Assembly: GCF_000742835.1 (NCBI RefSeq)
Contig: NZ_CP008941.1
Coordinates: 62,001-126,000, forward strand
Direction: 5' to 3'
DNA length: 64,000 bases
Source of the DNA: Candidatus Paracaedibacter acanthamoebae
Lineage (GTDB): Bacteria > Pseudomonadota > Alphaproteobacteria > Paracaedibacterales > Paracaedibacteraceae
Program-made: the position numbers and the translations under genes
Shown: positions 53,487 through 64,000 of the stretch, one piece after another
How positions within the stretch are numbered: the stretch's first letter is position 1
Layout: each line of letters begins with the position of its first letter
Notes under the pieces: generated by a model
The model's database searches: none
What the model was told of the DNA's origin: nothing
Seen by the model: the letters and a program-made list of their open reading frames with translations, nothing else

Positions 53487-54007
53487 TTATGATCTATTTT
53501 TGCGTACATATTGTTAGAAGAATTTTATTAAGCTACCCTTTAAATAGGTGCTGCAAAAAATAAATAGCTTAAAATCTCTTCTTTAACTTGTTGTTCTTTT
53601 GGAAAGAAGTCACTACCCTAAAGTATAAAAGAAATCTATGATGGAGCATACCTTAAAAATCTTTTCTTCCTCACTAAGTTAGATGTATCTTTTTCCTAGT
53701 TACTCACCCAGAGGGATTATTCCTTTCCTTGGAGGGGAAACATTCTTTAAAATCAGAAGGAACACTGAATAAAAATGTTAGAGGGAGAAGGAACAAAGGA
53801 GGATTTCTCTATTTTATCATTTCTTTTTAAAGGGTTACTCATTCTTTTCTGATATTGATCTTCCAATTTAAATATCAAGAATAAATTTATGGGCTCCCAA
53901 AGAATTTTTGATTTTCCGTTATTAAATTAGCTCAATTTATAAAATAACATTTACTTTTCCCTTATAGTACAAGAGAGTAGCCTTATCTAGTTTTGACAGG
54001 AATGTCA
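53487..54007. other. AT-rich intergenic region, nothing recognised
   Basis: About 520 bp after the pentapeptide-Smr gene without a credible frame, RNA gene or repeat. Two short hairpins (near 53717-53740) are not distinctive. Confidence 0.4.
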
Positions 54008-54049
54008 TAAAAAAAGACAGTAGCGATAGCTAACTGTCTTTTTTTTTGT
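54008..54049. terminator. bidirectional terminator after ftsZ
   Basis: AAAAAAGACAGT at 54010-54021 pairs with ACTGTCTTTTTT at 54033-54044 with an 11-nt loop. Both strands end in a long T-run (nine T on plus), so it can stop ftsZ transcription (minus) and anything arriving from the left. Confidence 0.85.
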
Positions 54050-54067
54050 AATCTTGATGATTCTGAT

Positions 54068-55654
54068 TTAGCCTTCTCGGCGAAGGAAGGCTGGAATTTC
54101 AAGGACATCACTGTCCTCATCCGCATGCTTATCTGCTGCCGAAATAATCGGTGTCGATTTTTTTGCTAATGTTTCTTCTTCTTCCACAGCAGCGCGTCCA
54201 CGCGCGACCCCGGTAAAGCGTTCAAACAGAGATATTGGTTTTTTCTTTTCACTAGCCGGTGGGACCTCTATTGGAGACGGGTGAATCTTCGGCGCTTGAG
54301 GGGCTTCTGAAAGTTCTTGAGACGGAGCAGAACTGACAGCATCCACTTTATCCAGAGTTTTTCCAAGGTCAGCCACGATATCGTTTAGCATATCAACAGT
54401 TTTAGATTCCTCGGCTACTGTTGATCCATGAGATTGGGCGTGAGAGACAGCCTCTGGGGTAGAATTCAGTGTTTGCTGAAAAGATTCTTGAGATGGCACT
54501 GATTGACTTGGGCTTGATAGAATGGTTTCTGCTGATGCAGCTATTTCTGTTTCTGTCGTTTTCGGTGGGGTAAAGCTAGAAACACCAAAACCGAAATCAC
54601 GGCTGGCAAAGTTAGACCCCCCGAAAGAGGGTGTCTGAGCTTTTTCAGGTTCTGACTTAGGCGCAGCCTGACTTGCAGATAAATTTGCATGAGATGGTTT
54701 AAAGTCACCAATACCAGTTGCTACAACAGACACCCGCATTGTTCCATTCAGTTTTTCATCAAAAGTGGAACCAAAAATAATATTGGCGTCAGGGTCAACT
54801 TCGTCACGAATACGATTGGCGGCTTCGTCGACTTCGTATAACGTCATATCAAATCCACCGGTGATATTGATCAATACGCCGCGGGCGCCCTTCATGGAGA
54901 CGTCATCCAGCAATGGATTTGAAATGGCAGCTTCGGCTGCATCTAAGGCGCGACGGTCACCTTGGGCTTCTCCGGTTCCCATCATGGCTTTACCCATTTC
55001 AGCCATAACAGCGCGGATGTCAGCAAAGTCAAGGTTAATAAGACCCGGCATAATCATCAGATCAGTAACGCCACGTACCCCTGAATATAAAACATCATCT
55101 GCCATTTTAAAGGCATCAGCAAAGGTTGTACGTTCATTGGCAATGCGGAACAGATTTTGGTTGGGGATAATAATTAAAGTGTCAACATACTGTTGGAGTT
55201 CGTCGATTCCTTTGTCAGCTGTACGGGTGCGGTGAGATCCTTCGAAATGAAATGGCTTTGTAATAACGCCAACGGTCAGGACACCCAGTTCACGGGCAGC
55301 GCGCGCGATAACCGGGGCAGCTCCTGTTCCTGTCCCTCCGCCCATGCCAGCGGTGATAAAGACCATGTTGCTGCCCTTAATGAGCCCTATAATCTCCTCA
55401 TGGGATTCTTCGGCGGCAGAGCGACCTACATCGGGTTTAGAGCCAGCGCCCAACCCTTGAGTCACACCTAACCCTAATTGGATACGGTGGTCGGGCGGCA
55501 CCAAGGATTGAGCCAGCGCCTGTGCGTCGGTATTCGCAACCACAAACTCTACACCTTCAAGTTTTGCCCTAATCATATTGTTGACTGCATTTCCACCTGC
55601 ACCGCCAACACCCACAACCGTAATGCGTGGTCTTAATTCCGTATCCATCGCCAT
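54068..55654 (-). CDS. ftsZ: cell division protein FtsZ
   Basis: 528 residues. Tubulin-like GTPase with the G-loop GGGTGTG at 105-111, the N-terminal [14 protein letters not shown], the T7 loop [22 protein letters not shown], and a long disordered linker (about 320-510, rich in Ser, Pro, Glu, as in other Alphaproteobacteria). The tail [13 protein letters not shown] is the conserved peptide that binds FtsA/ZipA-like tethers. ftsA and ftsQ are not adjacent. Monocistronic, with a terminator downstream. Confidence 0.97.
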   Translation of the reverse strand: MAMDTELRPRITVVGVGGAGGNAVNNMIRAKLEGVEFVVANTDAQALAQSLVPPDHRIQLGLGVTQGLGAGSKPDVGRSAAEESHEEIIGLIKGSNMVFITAGMGGGTGTGAAPVIARAARELGVLTVGVITKPFHFEGSHRTRTADKGIDELQQYVDTLIIIPNQNLFRIANERTTFADAFKMADDVLYSGVRGVTDLMIMPGLINLDFADIRAVMAEMGKAMMGTGEAQGDRRALDAAEAAISNPLLDDVSMKGARGVLINITGGFDMTLYEVDEAANRIRDEVDPDANIIFGSTFDEKLNGTMRVSVVATGIGDFKPSHANLSASQAAPKSEPEKAQTPSFGGSNFASRDFGFGVSSFTPPKTTETEIAASAETILSSPSQSVPSQESFQQTLNSTPEAVSHAQSHGSTVAEESKTVDMLNDIVADLGKTLDKVDAVSSAPSQELSEAPQAPKIHPSPIEVPPASEKKKPISLFERFTGVARGRAAVEEEETLAKKSTPIISAADKHADEDSDVLEIPAFLRREG

Positions 55655-55746
55655 AAAGATCCCTCACTAAATTAACTTATCTGTTAATTTATATCATTGC
55701 TTAAAGAAAATACAATTTCCACAGTTTTATATAAATGCTTTATAAA

Positions 55747-56022
55747 TTAAAGCAATATCCCATCTGCCACAATTTCGCACTTGTTATTAACGATTTCTGC
55801 GAATCCACCGCTGATTGTAAAAACATCGCTGACGTTATCGTTGTGATAAATTTTTACCTCACCGGCTCTCAGAGTCGTTGCGAACGGAGCATGCTTTGGC
55901 AATACTCCTAACTCCCCTTCTTCAGCGGGAATGACAACCATTGACACCTCGCCTGTGAAAAGAGTTTTCTCCGGCGTCAGTAAGTTTAGATTTATCTGTT
56001 CATCTATAAGGTGCTTGACCAT
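55747..56022 (-). CDS. atpC: ATP synthase F1 epsilon subunit, short form
   Basis: 91 residues: only the N-terminal beta-sandwich (LNLLTPEKTLFTGEVSMVVIPAEEGELGVLPKHAPFATTLRAGEVKI) and the SGGFAEIVNNKCEIVAD strand. The C-terminal helical pair that inhibits ATP hydrolysis (about 45 residues in E. coli) is absent; the stop follows ADGILL. GAGGG ribosome binding site. The other atp genes are not in the window, so atpC is separated from its operon or that operon is elsewhere. Confidence 0.9.
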   Translation of the reverse strand: MVKHLIDEQINLNLLTPEKTLFTGEVSMVVIPAEEGELGVLPKHAPFATTLRAGEVKIYHNDNVSDVFTISGGFAEIVNNKCEIVADGILL

Positions 56023-56232
56023 TTTTCCCTCTTTAAAAGTGGATGATGCTTCATCCTAGGACGTTTCTGCCTATTTGTCGAGGTGTATAAGTCATGATAT
56101 TATCAGGATTTTTTTCTTTTTCAAGTGGAAGGATATACCGATTAATTTCAGAGCCAGTTTTTAGCTGAGAGTAAAATTATGGTAAAAAAATTTTTCTAGA
56201 TAAATTTTGTTCTCAATCTTTGCTTCAGTGAT

Positions 56233-56667
56233 TTATTTAAAATGGAACCCAAGCCGTTCATAAAAGATTAAGGCTGGGGTATTCTCAGCAAAAGCTGTCA
56301 CCATACAATCTTTTATATTTTTATGTTACAGAGATTTGAAAGCGGCTGTGATCAGTTTTTTGCCAATCCCTTTATGGTGAAAGTCCTTTAATACATAGAT
56401 GGCATAAATTTCACCTTCAGCTAATTTTGCCTGCCCTGAAATGCCAAAATCACAAAAGTCCACTATTTGATTATTGATTTCTGCTACCACGGAATATTTG
56501 CCAGGGGTATTAAACCATGATTTTCTCGTGTTTAATCGTTGATCATGATCAAGATTGTCAAGGATAGTGGCGGGTGGTAGTATGTTTGCATAGGTATGCT
56601 GTCAGCCTTGAATTGAGATATCTACAATGGTTTCAAGATCGCTTACTGTTGTGGGACGGATAATCAT
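56233..56667 (-). pseudogene. GNAT-family N-acetyltransferase pseudogene
   Basis: Translating the minus strand from the ATG at 56667 gives MIIRPTTVSDLETIVDISIQG, a TGA (56604-56602) where relatives have Trp, then HTYANILPPATILDNL..., GEIYAIYVLKDFHHKGIGKKLITAAF with the acetyl-CoA loop, a TAA (56328-56326), and finally ENTPALIFYERLGFHFK. The GNAT motif order is complete but two stops interrupt it. 56023-56232, between atpC and this gene, holds nothing recognisable. Confidence 0.88.
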
Positions 56668-56735
56668 CTCAGCTGTTTTTCATTGAGGGGGGGGGAGAGT
56701 CATTATTTCTACCCCTTTAAAGGCCCCAACTATGA

Positions 56736-57383
56736 CTATAGCTTATCTTTATTCGCTTCCAAAGCCAGTGCTGTTGGGCGATCGGTTACAACATGATCAA
56801 TCAATCCAAAAGTTTTGGCTTCTTCGGCTGACATAAAATTATCCCGTTCCATGGCGCGTTCAATATCCGCCAAAGATTTTCCGGTATGATGCACATACAT
56901 CTCATTAAGGCGTTGGCGCATTTTTAAGATTTCACGGGCTTGGATTTCAATGTCAGTGGCTTGACCCTGCGCGCCTCCGGACGGTTGGTGAATCATGACG
57001 CGAGCATTGGGCAGGCTGTATCGTTTGCCCTTTGTTCCCGCGGTTAAGAGTAAGGATCCCATCGAACATGCTTGTCCCATACACAGAGTGGCAATGTCAC
57101 ATTTAACATAGCGCAAGGTGTCATAAATGGATAATCCAGCTGTCACTACCCCGCCAGGAGAATTAATATAAAGAGCGATATCTTTGTGTGGATTTTCAGA
57201 TTCTAAGAAAAGAATTTGAGCGCATATCAGACTTGCCATGTCGTCATAAACTTGACCGGTGATAAAGATAATGCGCTCTTTTAAGAGGCGGGAGTAAATG
57301 TCATAAGACCGCTCCCCCCGGTTAGTTTGTTCAACAACAATTGGAACCAAATTGCTAACCACCGAGGACCGATCGAATGCCAT
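56736..57383 (-). CDS. clpP: ATP-dependent Clp protease proteolytic subunit
   Basis: 215 residues. Catalytic Ser in [11 protein letters not shown], His in MIHQPSGG and the later Asp ([20 protein letters not shown]). N-terminal [29 protein letters not shown] is standard, with a short propeptide. 2 bp after tig, as usual, but clpX and lon do not follow; a GNAT pseudogene and atpC lie downstream instead. Confidence 0.97.
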   Translation of the reverse strand: MAFDRSSVVSNLVPIVVEQTNRGERSYDIYSRLLKERIIFITGQVYDDMASLICAQILFLESENPHKDIALYINSPGGVVTAGLSIYDTLRYVKCDIATLCMGQACSMGSLLLTAGTKGKRYSLPNARVMIHQPSGGAQGQATDIEIQAREILKMRQRLNEMYVHHTGKSLADIERAMERDNFMSAEEAKTFGLIDHVVTDRPTALALEANKDKL

Positions 57384-57385
57384 AT

Positions 57386-58813
57386 TTACTCACCTTTAGA
57401 TTTAGTCGTTTTCCCTTTCGAGGTTTTTTTAGCTTTTGTGTCGGTTTGTCCTTCATCATCTGCTTCAAATCCAGGGACAACGCCGCGGATGGCTTCGATA
57501 AGACCTTCAGGAGAGACCTTCTTTTCAGCTAATTTTACCTCTGTCAATATAAAGTCTACCACCTTATCTTCTAAAATGGGAGCAGCAATTTGCTCAACGG
57601 CTTGAGGATTTTTTTGGAAGAACGCAAAAACCTCTTTGACTTGGTTTGGATAGCGCATGGCTTCTTGGAAAATGGCTTGGCGAACTTCGGCATCTTCTAC
57701 TTTAATTTTCTTTTCGCGAGCCACTTCAGAGATAACTAACCCTAGCCGAACGCGGCGCTCAGAAATATCGCGATATTCTTTTTTCAAATCATCTTCAGAG
57801 CGGTTGTCATCATCCTCGAGGGTGCCATTTTGACGAGCTTGTTCCAGTTCTTGCTGAAGGCGGGTCCAGATGGCATTAAATTCATTCTCAACCATGGTTT
57901 CTGGTAGGTCAAATGTATATTCAGTGTTGAGAGCATCCAAGAGATGGCGCTTTAAACGCATGCGGGAAAGGTTAACATATTCCCGTTCCATTGTTTCACG
58001 AACGCGTTTTTTGAAATCATCAACATTTTCGCAACCAAATTCTTTGGCAAGTTCGTCATTTAATTCAACTTTTGCAGGCTCTTCAATCTTTCCAACTTTA
58101 AGCTCAAGCTTTAGGTCTTTACCAGCAACAGCTTTATTGCTGAAATCTTCAGGGAATTTTTCGGAAACTTGAAGGGTATCGCCGCTTTTGACACCTTTAA
58201 CAGCGTCTTCTAAGGCGCCGGATAAGAGTTTTTCTTCGCTACCCACGACAACATGCATGTGCTTGTCAAAGCCTTTGAATGCCTTACCATCAACAGTGGC
58301 CACTGCATCCAAATGAACCAAATCACCGTCTTTAGAAGCGCGTTCTTTGGCTAAAGGTTGAAATTTCTGATGGTTAGAAACGATTTCTTCAACTTTTTTA
58401 GCAATTTCTGCTTCAGGTAAGTCAACAATTAGCTTTTCTAAACTAATTTTATCAAAGCCTTTAAGATCGATTGTGGGCAGAACTTCAAATTCAATCTTAA
58501 CTTCTAAGTCTTTATCTTCATCAAAAGATTCAACTGAGATTTTCGGCTGAGCAGCTTGGCGAATCCCGTTTTCTTTAGAGATTTGAGTAATGGCTGAGCG
58601 AACAACGGTCTCTAAAGCATCTTGAGTTGCGTCGGCGCCATAACGTTGCTTGAGGATTGTTGTTGGAATCATGCCTGGACGGAAGCCAGCCATTTTTACT
58701 TTCTTACCAAGAACAGTTAGACGGTCGTGAATCCGATTATTCATGTCTGCTGAAGGAACAATAACGCTATATTCTTGCTTCAATCCTTGGGCCGATGTGC
58801 GGGAGATCTTCAT
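57386..58813 (-). CDS. tig: trigger factor
   Basis: 475 residues. Ribosome-binding tail [17 protein letters not shown] near 41-57 (the GFRxGxxP signature), a PPIase (FKBP-like) domain starting at [24 protein letters not shown], and the helical arms ([41 protein letters not shown]). A Lys/Thr/Gly-rich C-terminal end ([17 protein letters not shown]) is variable. It is the nascent-chain chaperone, and lies between tRNA-Leu and clpP. Confidence 0.96.
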   Translation of the reverse strand: MKISRTSAQGLKQEYSVIVPSADMNNRIHDRLTVLGKKVKMAGFRPGMIPTTILKQRYGADATQDALETVVRSAITQISKENGIRQAAQPKISVESFDEDKDLEVKIEFEVLPTIDLKGFDKISLEKLIVDLPEAEIAKKVEEIVSNHQKFQPLAKERASKDGDLVHLDAVATVDGKAFKGFDKHMHVVVGSEEKLLSGALEDAVKGVKSGDTLQVSEKFPEDFSNKAVAGKDLKLELKVGKIEEPAKVELNDELAKEFGCENVDDFKKRVRETMEREYVNLSRMRLKRHLLDALNTEYTFDLPETMVENEFNAIWTRLQQELEQARQNGTLEDDDNRSEDDLKKEYRDISERRVRLGLVISEVAREKKIKVEDAEVRQAIFQEAMRYPNQVKEVFAFFQKNPQAVEQIAAPILEDKVVDFILTEVKLAEKKVSPEGLIEAIRGVVPGFEADDEGQTDTKAKKTSKGKTTKSKGE

Positions 58814-58848
58814 TATTTACTCTGCCTGAAATGTAATGATTAATTAAG

Positions 58849-58933
58849 TGGTGCGGGCGGAGGGACTTGAACCCCCACGGCTCTCGCCGCCAGAACCTAA
58901 ATCTGGTGTGTCTGCCAATTTCACCACGCCCGC
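58849..58933 (-). tRNA. tRNA-Leu (anticodon UAG)
   Basis: 85 nt including an encoded CCA. On the minus strand GCGGGCG pairs with CGCCCGC as acceptor stem; the D arm is GTGGTGAAATTGGCAGA. The anticodon stem CCAGA/TCTGG encloses the loop TTTAGGT, giving UAG. A long variable arm (GGCGAGAGCC) fits a class II tRNA-Leu, followed by GGTTCAAGTCC. It reads CUN leucine codons. Located just before tig on the same strand. Confidence 0.97.
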
Positions 58934-59178
58934 AAAGACGTATAACTACGATGATAACCATTTTTACCGTATTCTGGCAACATTTTCAACAGAAAATTGC
59001 ATAAAAAATGTGAGCCTTGTATCTTTACGGATTTCATATCTTAACGAAGAAAGACCGGTAAAATTTTCAATGATAATCAATTAGATAAAATTTTACCTTA
59101 ACTTCTGATGATTAGCTGTACACAGGGGGGAGGGTTAGATACCATAATATTAAACTTTCTTTTAAATGGGGTGATTGG

Positions 59179-61779
59179 ATGGCAACAGAAATGAAGAATT
59201 TAGTGTCGAAACTGAATCACCCAAGTAAGCGTGCCTTGGAAGGGGCGGCGGCTTTATGCGTTACAAAGACTAATTATAATGTTGAAATAGAGCACTTTAT
59301 CTATAAGTTGTTAGAGCAAGCCGAAACTGATGTGCGTCAGATTTTGCGGCAATATGATGTGGATATTGATTCAGTTAAGCGTTATTTGCTAGGAGCAATC
59401 GATAAATTTAAAACCGGCTGTACGGGCACACCTGTCTTGTCACCCAATGTTCTCATGGTGTTAGAACATGCATGGAGTATCGCTTCCCTTCGGATAAATC
59501 AATCTTCAATTCGCACGGCAGCTTTGATGTTGGCTCTGATTGATGTAGACCAAATTCGGGGTATAATTTTGGAATCCTGCCCCCTGATTCTTAGGATCCC
59601 GCGGCACACATTACGGCAAGATTTAGATTTATTGTTAAAAGCAAGCCCTGAAAATCGATACAGTTCAGTGATAAGTAATACAATCCAGGCTGACTCTGTT
59701 GGTTTAGAAATGTCAGTTAAGGCAGAGGGAGAAGCTTTACAGCGCTTTGCTACCAATTTGAATGAGTTGGTGGTCGCCGGAAAAATGGATCCAGTCTGTG
59801 GACGGGAGAAAGAGGTTTCTCAGTTGGTGGATATTTTGTCCCGCCGTCGTCAAAACAATCCTATCTTAGTAGGCGAAGCTGGGGTCGGTAAGACAGCAAT
59901 TGTTGAAGGATTAGCACAGCGTATCGTGGGAGGAAGCGTTCCAGCCAGCCTGGAAAGTGCCCAAATTTATAGCTTAGATCTTGGATTGTTGCAAGCAGGA
60001 GCCGGCATGAAGGGCGAGTTTGAAGATCGTCTCAACCAAGTGATTAATGATGTCAAACAGTCACCTTTACCCATTATTTTATTTATTGATGAGGCGCATA
60101 CGTTGATTGGTGCTGGCGGGACAGCAGGGACAGGCGATGCGGCTAATCTTTTAAAACCGGCCTTAGCGCGTGGAGAATTGCGCGTTATCGCGGCAACCAC
60201 ATGGTCGGAATATAAGCGACATATTGAAGGGGATGCAGCGTTGACACGGCGATTTGAGCAAGTCAAAGTCACTGAGCCGTCGCTTGAAACTTCTGGTATG
60301 ATCTTGCGTTATCTTGTTCCCAGTCTTGAACGGCATCACAAGGTTGAGATCTTAAATGAAGCCATTGAGGCCGCTGTCCACCTTAGCCAGAGATTCTTAC
60401 AGCATCGTCGACTTCCGGATAAAGCTATTAATCTGCTGGATACGACGAGCGCTAGAGTGGCCGTGGTACGTAAGGGTAAGCCTGCTGAGATGGAAACTCT
60501 AGAGAATCGTCACGCCTTAGTGACAGTGGAATTAGAGATGCTTCGCCGTGAAACAAAGGGGGGCACAATCAATCAGCAACGCTATGGTCAGCTTGAACAA
60601 GAGTTAAAGCATATCACAGCAGAAATCCAATCGCTGACTGAAAAGTGGCACCATGCGAGGCTTGTTTTAGATAAAGTGGATAGTCTGCAAAGTCAGCCGT
60701 CTTTGCCATCCTTAGGCGAGCAGCCAACCCATGAAAGTGAATTGCAAGCTTTGCATCAGCAACTCAACGAAGCTTTTGACTCATTAGGGGCATCTTATAA
60801 AGTTGATAGGCGTGCTGTGGCGCAGGTTTTGTCTTCATGGACGGGTGTACCTGTGTCAACGATGCTCAGTTATCACGATGGATTAAAGAAAGAAGATGTC
60901 TTTCAAAAATTGAAAGACCGGGTGATCGGCCAAGATTATGGATTGCAGCGAATTGCTCAGAATATCCTCGCCTATTCAGCGGGTATGGCCGATCCTCATA
61001 AACCGATGGGTGTTTTTTTGCTTGCGGGCCCGAGTGGGGTGGGTAAAACTGAAACGGCACAAGCCTTAGCGGATGTGCTTACCGGCTCTGTCGATAACTT
61101 GATCCGTATCAATCTATCTGAATTTCAAGAACCCCATACAGTGGCAACCTTAAAAGGTGCGCCTCCGGGTTACGTGGGATATGGCAAGGGGGGTGTTTTA
61201 ACCGAAGCTGTTCGCCGCAATCCTTATAGTGTTATTTTGTTGGATGAGGTGGAAAAAGCGCATCCTGACGTTATGAACCTATTCTACCAAATCTTTGATA
61301 AAGGGCAAATGGAAGACGGGGAGGGAGTGGAAGTTAGTTTCCAAAATTGCCTGATTATCTTGACCTCTAATATTGGCGCGGAAGTTATTTCTGATTTCTG
61401 GGAACGAAATAGTGGTCAAGTAGATCAAGAATTTTTTTCAACGGTTGAACCAAAACTATGGTTGGCTCTTAATAAACGATTTGCTCATGCCTTTTTAGCG
61501 CGTACGACGGTTATTCCTTATGCGCCGCTGGGATTCGGTGAACTGGCTCGTATTACACGGCTCAAATTAAGCGAAATTGATGCGAGACTGAAACAGCAGC
61601 ATCAGGCAGATCTTATTGTTGTAGATGCGGATATTCAGCGGATTATTGAAATTTCCCAAAGTCTGCAGCAAGGGGCCCGTGCGATTGATAAGGTTTTATC
61701 CTCACAAATTCTACCAAAATTGTCAGAACGGTTGCTAAAAGGTGATGGGATTAAAGAAATGCGCTTGGCTGATATTTAA
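59179..61779 (+). CDS. tssH: type VI secretion ATPase TssH/ClpV
   Basis: 866 residues. The N-domain ([40 protein letters not shown]) binds the TssC sheath. First AAA+ module: Walker [10 protein letters not shown] at 232-240, [49 protein letters not shown] coiled-coil middle domain is at about 420-530. Second AAA+ module: GPSGVGKTE near 619, [68 protein letters not shown] and [17 protein letters not shown] mark ClpV rather than ClpB. It recycles contracted T6SS sheaths. No other tss gene is in the window, so it is an orphan here. Confidence 0.92.
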   Translation: MATEMKNLVSKLNHPSKRALEGAAALCVTKTNYNVEIEHFIYKLLEQAETDVRQILRQYDVDIDSVKRYLLGAIDKFKTGCTGTPVLSPNVLMVLEHAWSIASLRINQSSIRTAALMLALIDVDQIRGIILESCPLILRIPRHTLRQDLDLLLKASPENRYSSVISNTIQADSVGLEMSVKAEGEALQRFATNLNELVVAGKMDPVCGREKEVSQLVDILSRRRQNNPILVGEAGVGKTAIVEGLAQRIVGGSVPASLESAQIYSLDLGLLQAGAGMKGEFEDRLNQVINDVKQSPLPIILFIDEAHTLIGAGGTAGTGDAANLLKPALARGELRVIAATTWSEYKRHIEGDAALTRRFEQVKVTEPSLETSGMILRYLVPSLERHHKVEILNEAIEAAVHLSQRFLQHRRLPDKAINLLDTTSARVAVVRKGKPAEMETLENRHALVTVELEMLRRETKGGTINQQRYGQLEQELKHITAEIQSLTEKWHHARLVLDKVDSLQSQPSLPSLGEQPTHESELQALHQQLNEAFDSLGASYKVDRRAVAQVLSSWTGVPVSTMLSYHDGLKKEDVFQKLKDRVIGQDYGLQRIAQNILAYSAGMADPHKPMGVFLLAGPSGVGKTETAQALADVLTGSVDNLIRINLSEFQEPHTVATLKGAPPGYVGYGKGGVLTEAVRRNPYSVILLDEVEKAHPDVMNLFYQIFDKGQMEDGEGVEVSFQNCLIILTSNIGAEVISDFWERNSGQVDQEFFSTVEPKLWLALNKRFAHAFLARTTVIPYAPLGFGELARITRLKLSEIDARLKQQHQADLIVVDADIQRIIEISQSLQQGARAIDKVLSSQILPKLSERLLKGDGIKEMRLADI

Positions 61780-62102
61780 TTAACCTAAATTATTTGAGTA
61801 AAATGCGTAAGACATTCTCCATCAATTAAAAGAATTAAGACAAGTTATAAGAGAGGAATAAGAGGGGCTCAATTTTTCTACCTTATGCTAAAGGTGGGTG
61901 TCTCCCCTTTCTTAACATTTGAGACAGTCGTATTAAACTTAGGATTAATCCTATAGATTGCTGCTCTAACCTTTAAATAAACTTTCTAAAGGATGAGGTT
62001 AAGTTAAAAATTCTATGTATTTTTTTGTAGAAACTTGAATTTTTACAATTAATTCTTATATCTAGAATAATTGATATTTTTATTATAGTAGAAAGAATAG
62101 TC
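61780..62102. other. AT-rich intergenic region, nothing recognised
   Basis: About 320 bp between tssH and the broken secreted gene. No frame, RNA or repeat that I can support. It presumably includes the promoter of the next gene. Confidence 0.4.
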
Positions 62103-63953
62103 ATGTTTAGACCATTTGAAGCACCTTTCAGTACCTTTTTCCGATTACTCATTCTAATATTTATAGTAAGTTCTTGGGGAAGTTATAGCCGGGGCAGCGA
62201 AGAGAAAACTACTTCTACCCCCAAACAATCTATCCCAATAGAAGATATAAGCGATGAGAGCGAATTAAGTGAAGAAGATATAGAAGGATCAGCCTCTTCC
62301 CAGCAGCCACACGGCAACATGGTATTTAAGCTTGGCTTTGAATTTCAGGAAGAAAATGGTTTATGTCCATGGGCCTTGACTGATACTAATATACAGAAAA
62401 AACGTCTATTTAGTATTGTTGATTTCAAACAACATAAACCTTTGCATGTTGTTATTGATGGTAATGATATTGAATTTGTTACGCGACCTTTTTCATATAA
62501 AGAGCAACAGGATCTTTCCATTTGTATGGACCTTTTTCTGGGGACTACCAATCTTCTTGAAGACCTTTTGAACAAGGATAACCAAATTACATTTGAAAAA
62601 TGGGTGACCTGTATCAGAGAGCAGATTAAAAAGTTCTCTTTTTCTCTAAAAAACCATAAAGCATTTGCTCAGGTGAAAGATCAATATATTATTAAACCAT
62701 CACTAGAATGGAAATCTAAGTTTACTCCTCAAGTGACAATCCAACATCCATTAGAGTACGCTATACCTTTGTATTTTGCACTTTTAGGTTTTGATTCACC
62801 TTATATGTTCATTTTATCAGCAAGCTTACCATTGCGTGATGAATTTCTAAAAGCCCAAAAGCAAGGGAACTTTGATAATTTTTCTAAATTTGTATACGCT
62901 TATTCCAGCGTAAAAATGAACGGCTTAGCTTTTCTGCACGCTTTAACACTTGTTAGGATGGCCCCTGTTAAAAGTTCTTCCCCGGATCTAATTAAGGAGA
63001 AGTTATTAAAATAAAAGAAAAAAAGAATAAATATGCCAACATTCCAGTAGTAACTGAGCCTAAAGAGGAAAGCGGAAATGAAGAGCAAGAACGGCTAGAG
63101 GTTCTAGCGGAAAAATTTCGTATTGAAAGTGATGCTCTGCAAACAACTCTCAAATATTTTGAAAGTTCCCATCAAGTAGACCCTAAAATGCAATTAATAT
63201 TAATGTCGCGCCGTCCTTTTAGTTCTATGTTTGAGGATATTAATGTACAACAAGGTGAATATAGCGAATACTTTGAGACGATGATGGGATACAATATTAA
63301 ATTTCAAAAAATTCCTCTCTCAATTTAATAGTACAAATTATGGTGAACAATTTTATGATAAACAAACAGGTAAGGTAAAATCTCTTATCCATTTTAGAAA
63401 ATTGTTTGAAGAAGAATTTTATGAACAACATCAAGAAGTTCTCGATAAACTATTGAAACAAGGAGTTCTTACTACCACTATGCTTAGAAATTTTAAGGAT
63501 GATGTTATGGTTGATGGTATGCCTATTAAGGCACTCCTTGAAAATTATTATCAAAGTATAGTAAATAGTATACAAAGTCCAAAAAATAGGATTATAATAG
63601 ATGTAGATAATGCTAGATTTGAAAGTATTCCGAGTCATCATGATGCGTTATCTCCTCCATGGTTTCTAAATTCTGATAATTCTATGGGGGCCTATAATCA
63701 AGAGATGTCAACAGAAGAAAAGAAATTTGGTGAAGCTATTATAGAAGTTCGTGCCATACCATATATAGGCCCTTGGTTTCTTAGAAAATGCGGCTTAGAT
63801 GAAGGCGTGACGGGTTCATTCCTTAGAATACCGGGTCCTACATCCAAAGAACATGCTCTTAAATTATTTAACTTTTTAAGTAATTTTGGAAGTAAAAAAG
63901 ACAGAGAAGAAATATTTTATTTAGGAATGCTTTATTCTTTGAGAGAATATTAA
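62103..63953 (+). pseudogene. secreted protein gene of unknown family, broken by two frameshifts
   Basis: Three reading frames join to one protein of about 616 residues. Segment A (62103-63014): signal peptide (FFRLLILIFIVSSWGSYS), an acidic Ser/Glu-rich linker (EDISDESELSEEDIEGS), then a globular region up to LIKEKLLK. Adding one A in the A-run at 63008-63011 lets it continue in the next frame (IKEKKNKYANIPVVTEPKEE... to FQKIPLS) until about 63325. There a change of two bases within CTCTCTC returns it to the first frame (QFNSTNYGEQFYDKQ...), continuing through 63402 to the stop at 63953. All three parts have sensible composition and no long gaps. I do not recognise the family. Real decay, separate genes, or assembly errors at simple repeats are the options. 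A secreted-gene start follows immediately. Confidence 0.65.
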
Positions 63954-63971
63954 TTTAAGGGAGTAAATAAA

Positions 63972-64000
63972 ATGCGCAAAATATTATTAAGTTTGTTAAT
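63972..64000 (+). CDS. start of another secreted-protein gene (cut by window edge)
   Basis: AGGGAG lies 9 nt before an ATG, and the visible codons read MRKILLSLL, the beginning of a signal peptide. It follows the broken gene by 18 bp. Only about nine codons are visible, so only export can be suggested. Confidence 0.5.

Noticed and set aside
54765-55235. 156-codon open frame antisense to ftsZ
   Set aside because: It mirrors the constrained codons of ftsZ, has no family resemblance or ribosome binding site.
36976-56604. UGA read as tryptophan, since both the XRE remnant and the GNAT pseudogene have TGA where Trp is expected
   Set aside because: Intact genes use TGG for Trp and end with TGA (rodA, xseB, rapZ, lysR copy 2). 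Both loci carry other lesions, so G-to-A decay explains the stops.

Overview
The window reads as a chromosomal segment of an alphaproteobacterium with a host-associated lifestyle. The gene order twin-TM protein / PduO cobalamin adenosyltransferase / etfB / etfA / hbd, the ispB-trmN6 divergent pair, the tolQRAB cluster, an FtsZ ending in an AFLRR-type tail and the tig-clpP pair are alphaproteobacterial. Moderate AT content, several decaying genes, long AT-rich intergenic stretches, families of palindromic repeats, many secreted proteins of unknown function, a Fic remnant and a ClpV-type T6SS ATPase point towards an intracellular lineage such as the Holosporales/Paracaedibacteraceae (protist symbionts). 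That placement is inference; no rRNA is present to confirm it.

Layout. 1-6 kb: secreted unknown, lpxC, MFS transporter, ispB, trmN6 and a Fic pseudogene. 6-11 kb: electron-transfer-flavoprotein operon (twin-TM, an inserted secreted hydrolase, pduO, etfB, etfA, hbd, xseB). 11-17 kb: a SagB-like peptide dehydrogenase, a decayed repeat, rodA-truB-rpsO-pnp. 17-25.6 kb: secreted unknown, fumC, thioesterase, UmuD-like protease, tadA, SlyB-like lipoprotein, L,D-transpeptidase and two tandem aromatic amino acid permeases. 26-32.4 kb: an unusual GDPD-FAD oxidase fusion and tolQ-tolR-tolA(frameshifted)-tolB. 32.5-36.7 kb: a four-gene partner-switching signalling module (STAS antagonist, HATPase anti-sigma, REC-PP2C phosphatase, CHASE4-type hybrid kinase with a dead receiver). 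36.8-49 kb: a beta-oxidation operon (fadA, fadN-like, fadE-like, SDR) flanked by inverted copies of a LysR cassette, XRE-gene material and repeat arrays. 49-56 kb: copper chaperone, rapZ-ansA, a secreted pentapeptide-Smr protein, ftsZ, atpC. 56-64 kb: GNAT pseudogene, clpP, tig, tRNA-Leu(UAG), tssH/clpV, a broken secreted gene and the start of another secreted protein.

The most unusual element is a duplicated cassette at 37.37-38.56 kb and, inverted, at 45.74-46.93 kb. Each copy holds a LysR-type regulator and, converging on its 3' end, a 21-24 codon peptide gene. The peptide gene has its own sigma70-like promoter (17-nt spacer and TATTAA -10 in both copies), a 15-nt near-palindrome at the same place in the leader, a good ribosome binding site, and a hairpin that contains the LysR stop codon. 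The two predicted peptides align without gaps at 9 of 21 positions, with C-x-C versus S-x-S at equivalent sites. The cassettes lie on either side of the fatty-acid operon, next to 139-bp and 122-bp repeat arrays. I do not recognise this arrangement from any described system.

Metabolically the genes describe an organism that burns fatty acids (fad operon, ETF, Hbd, fumarase), imports aromatic amino acids, makes its own lipid A and murein, and keeps a complex signal-transduction switch.
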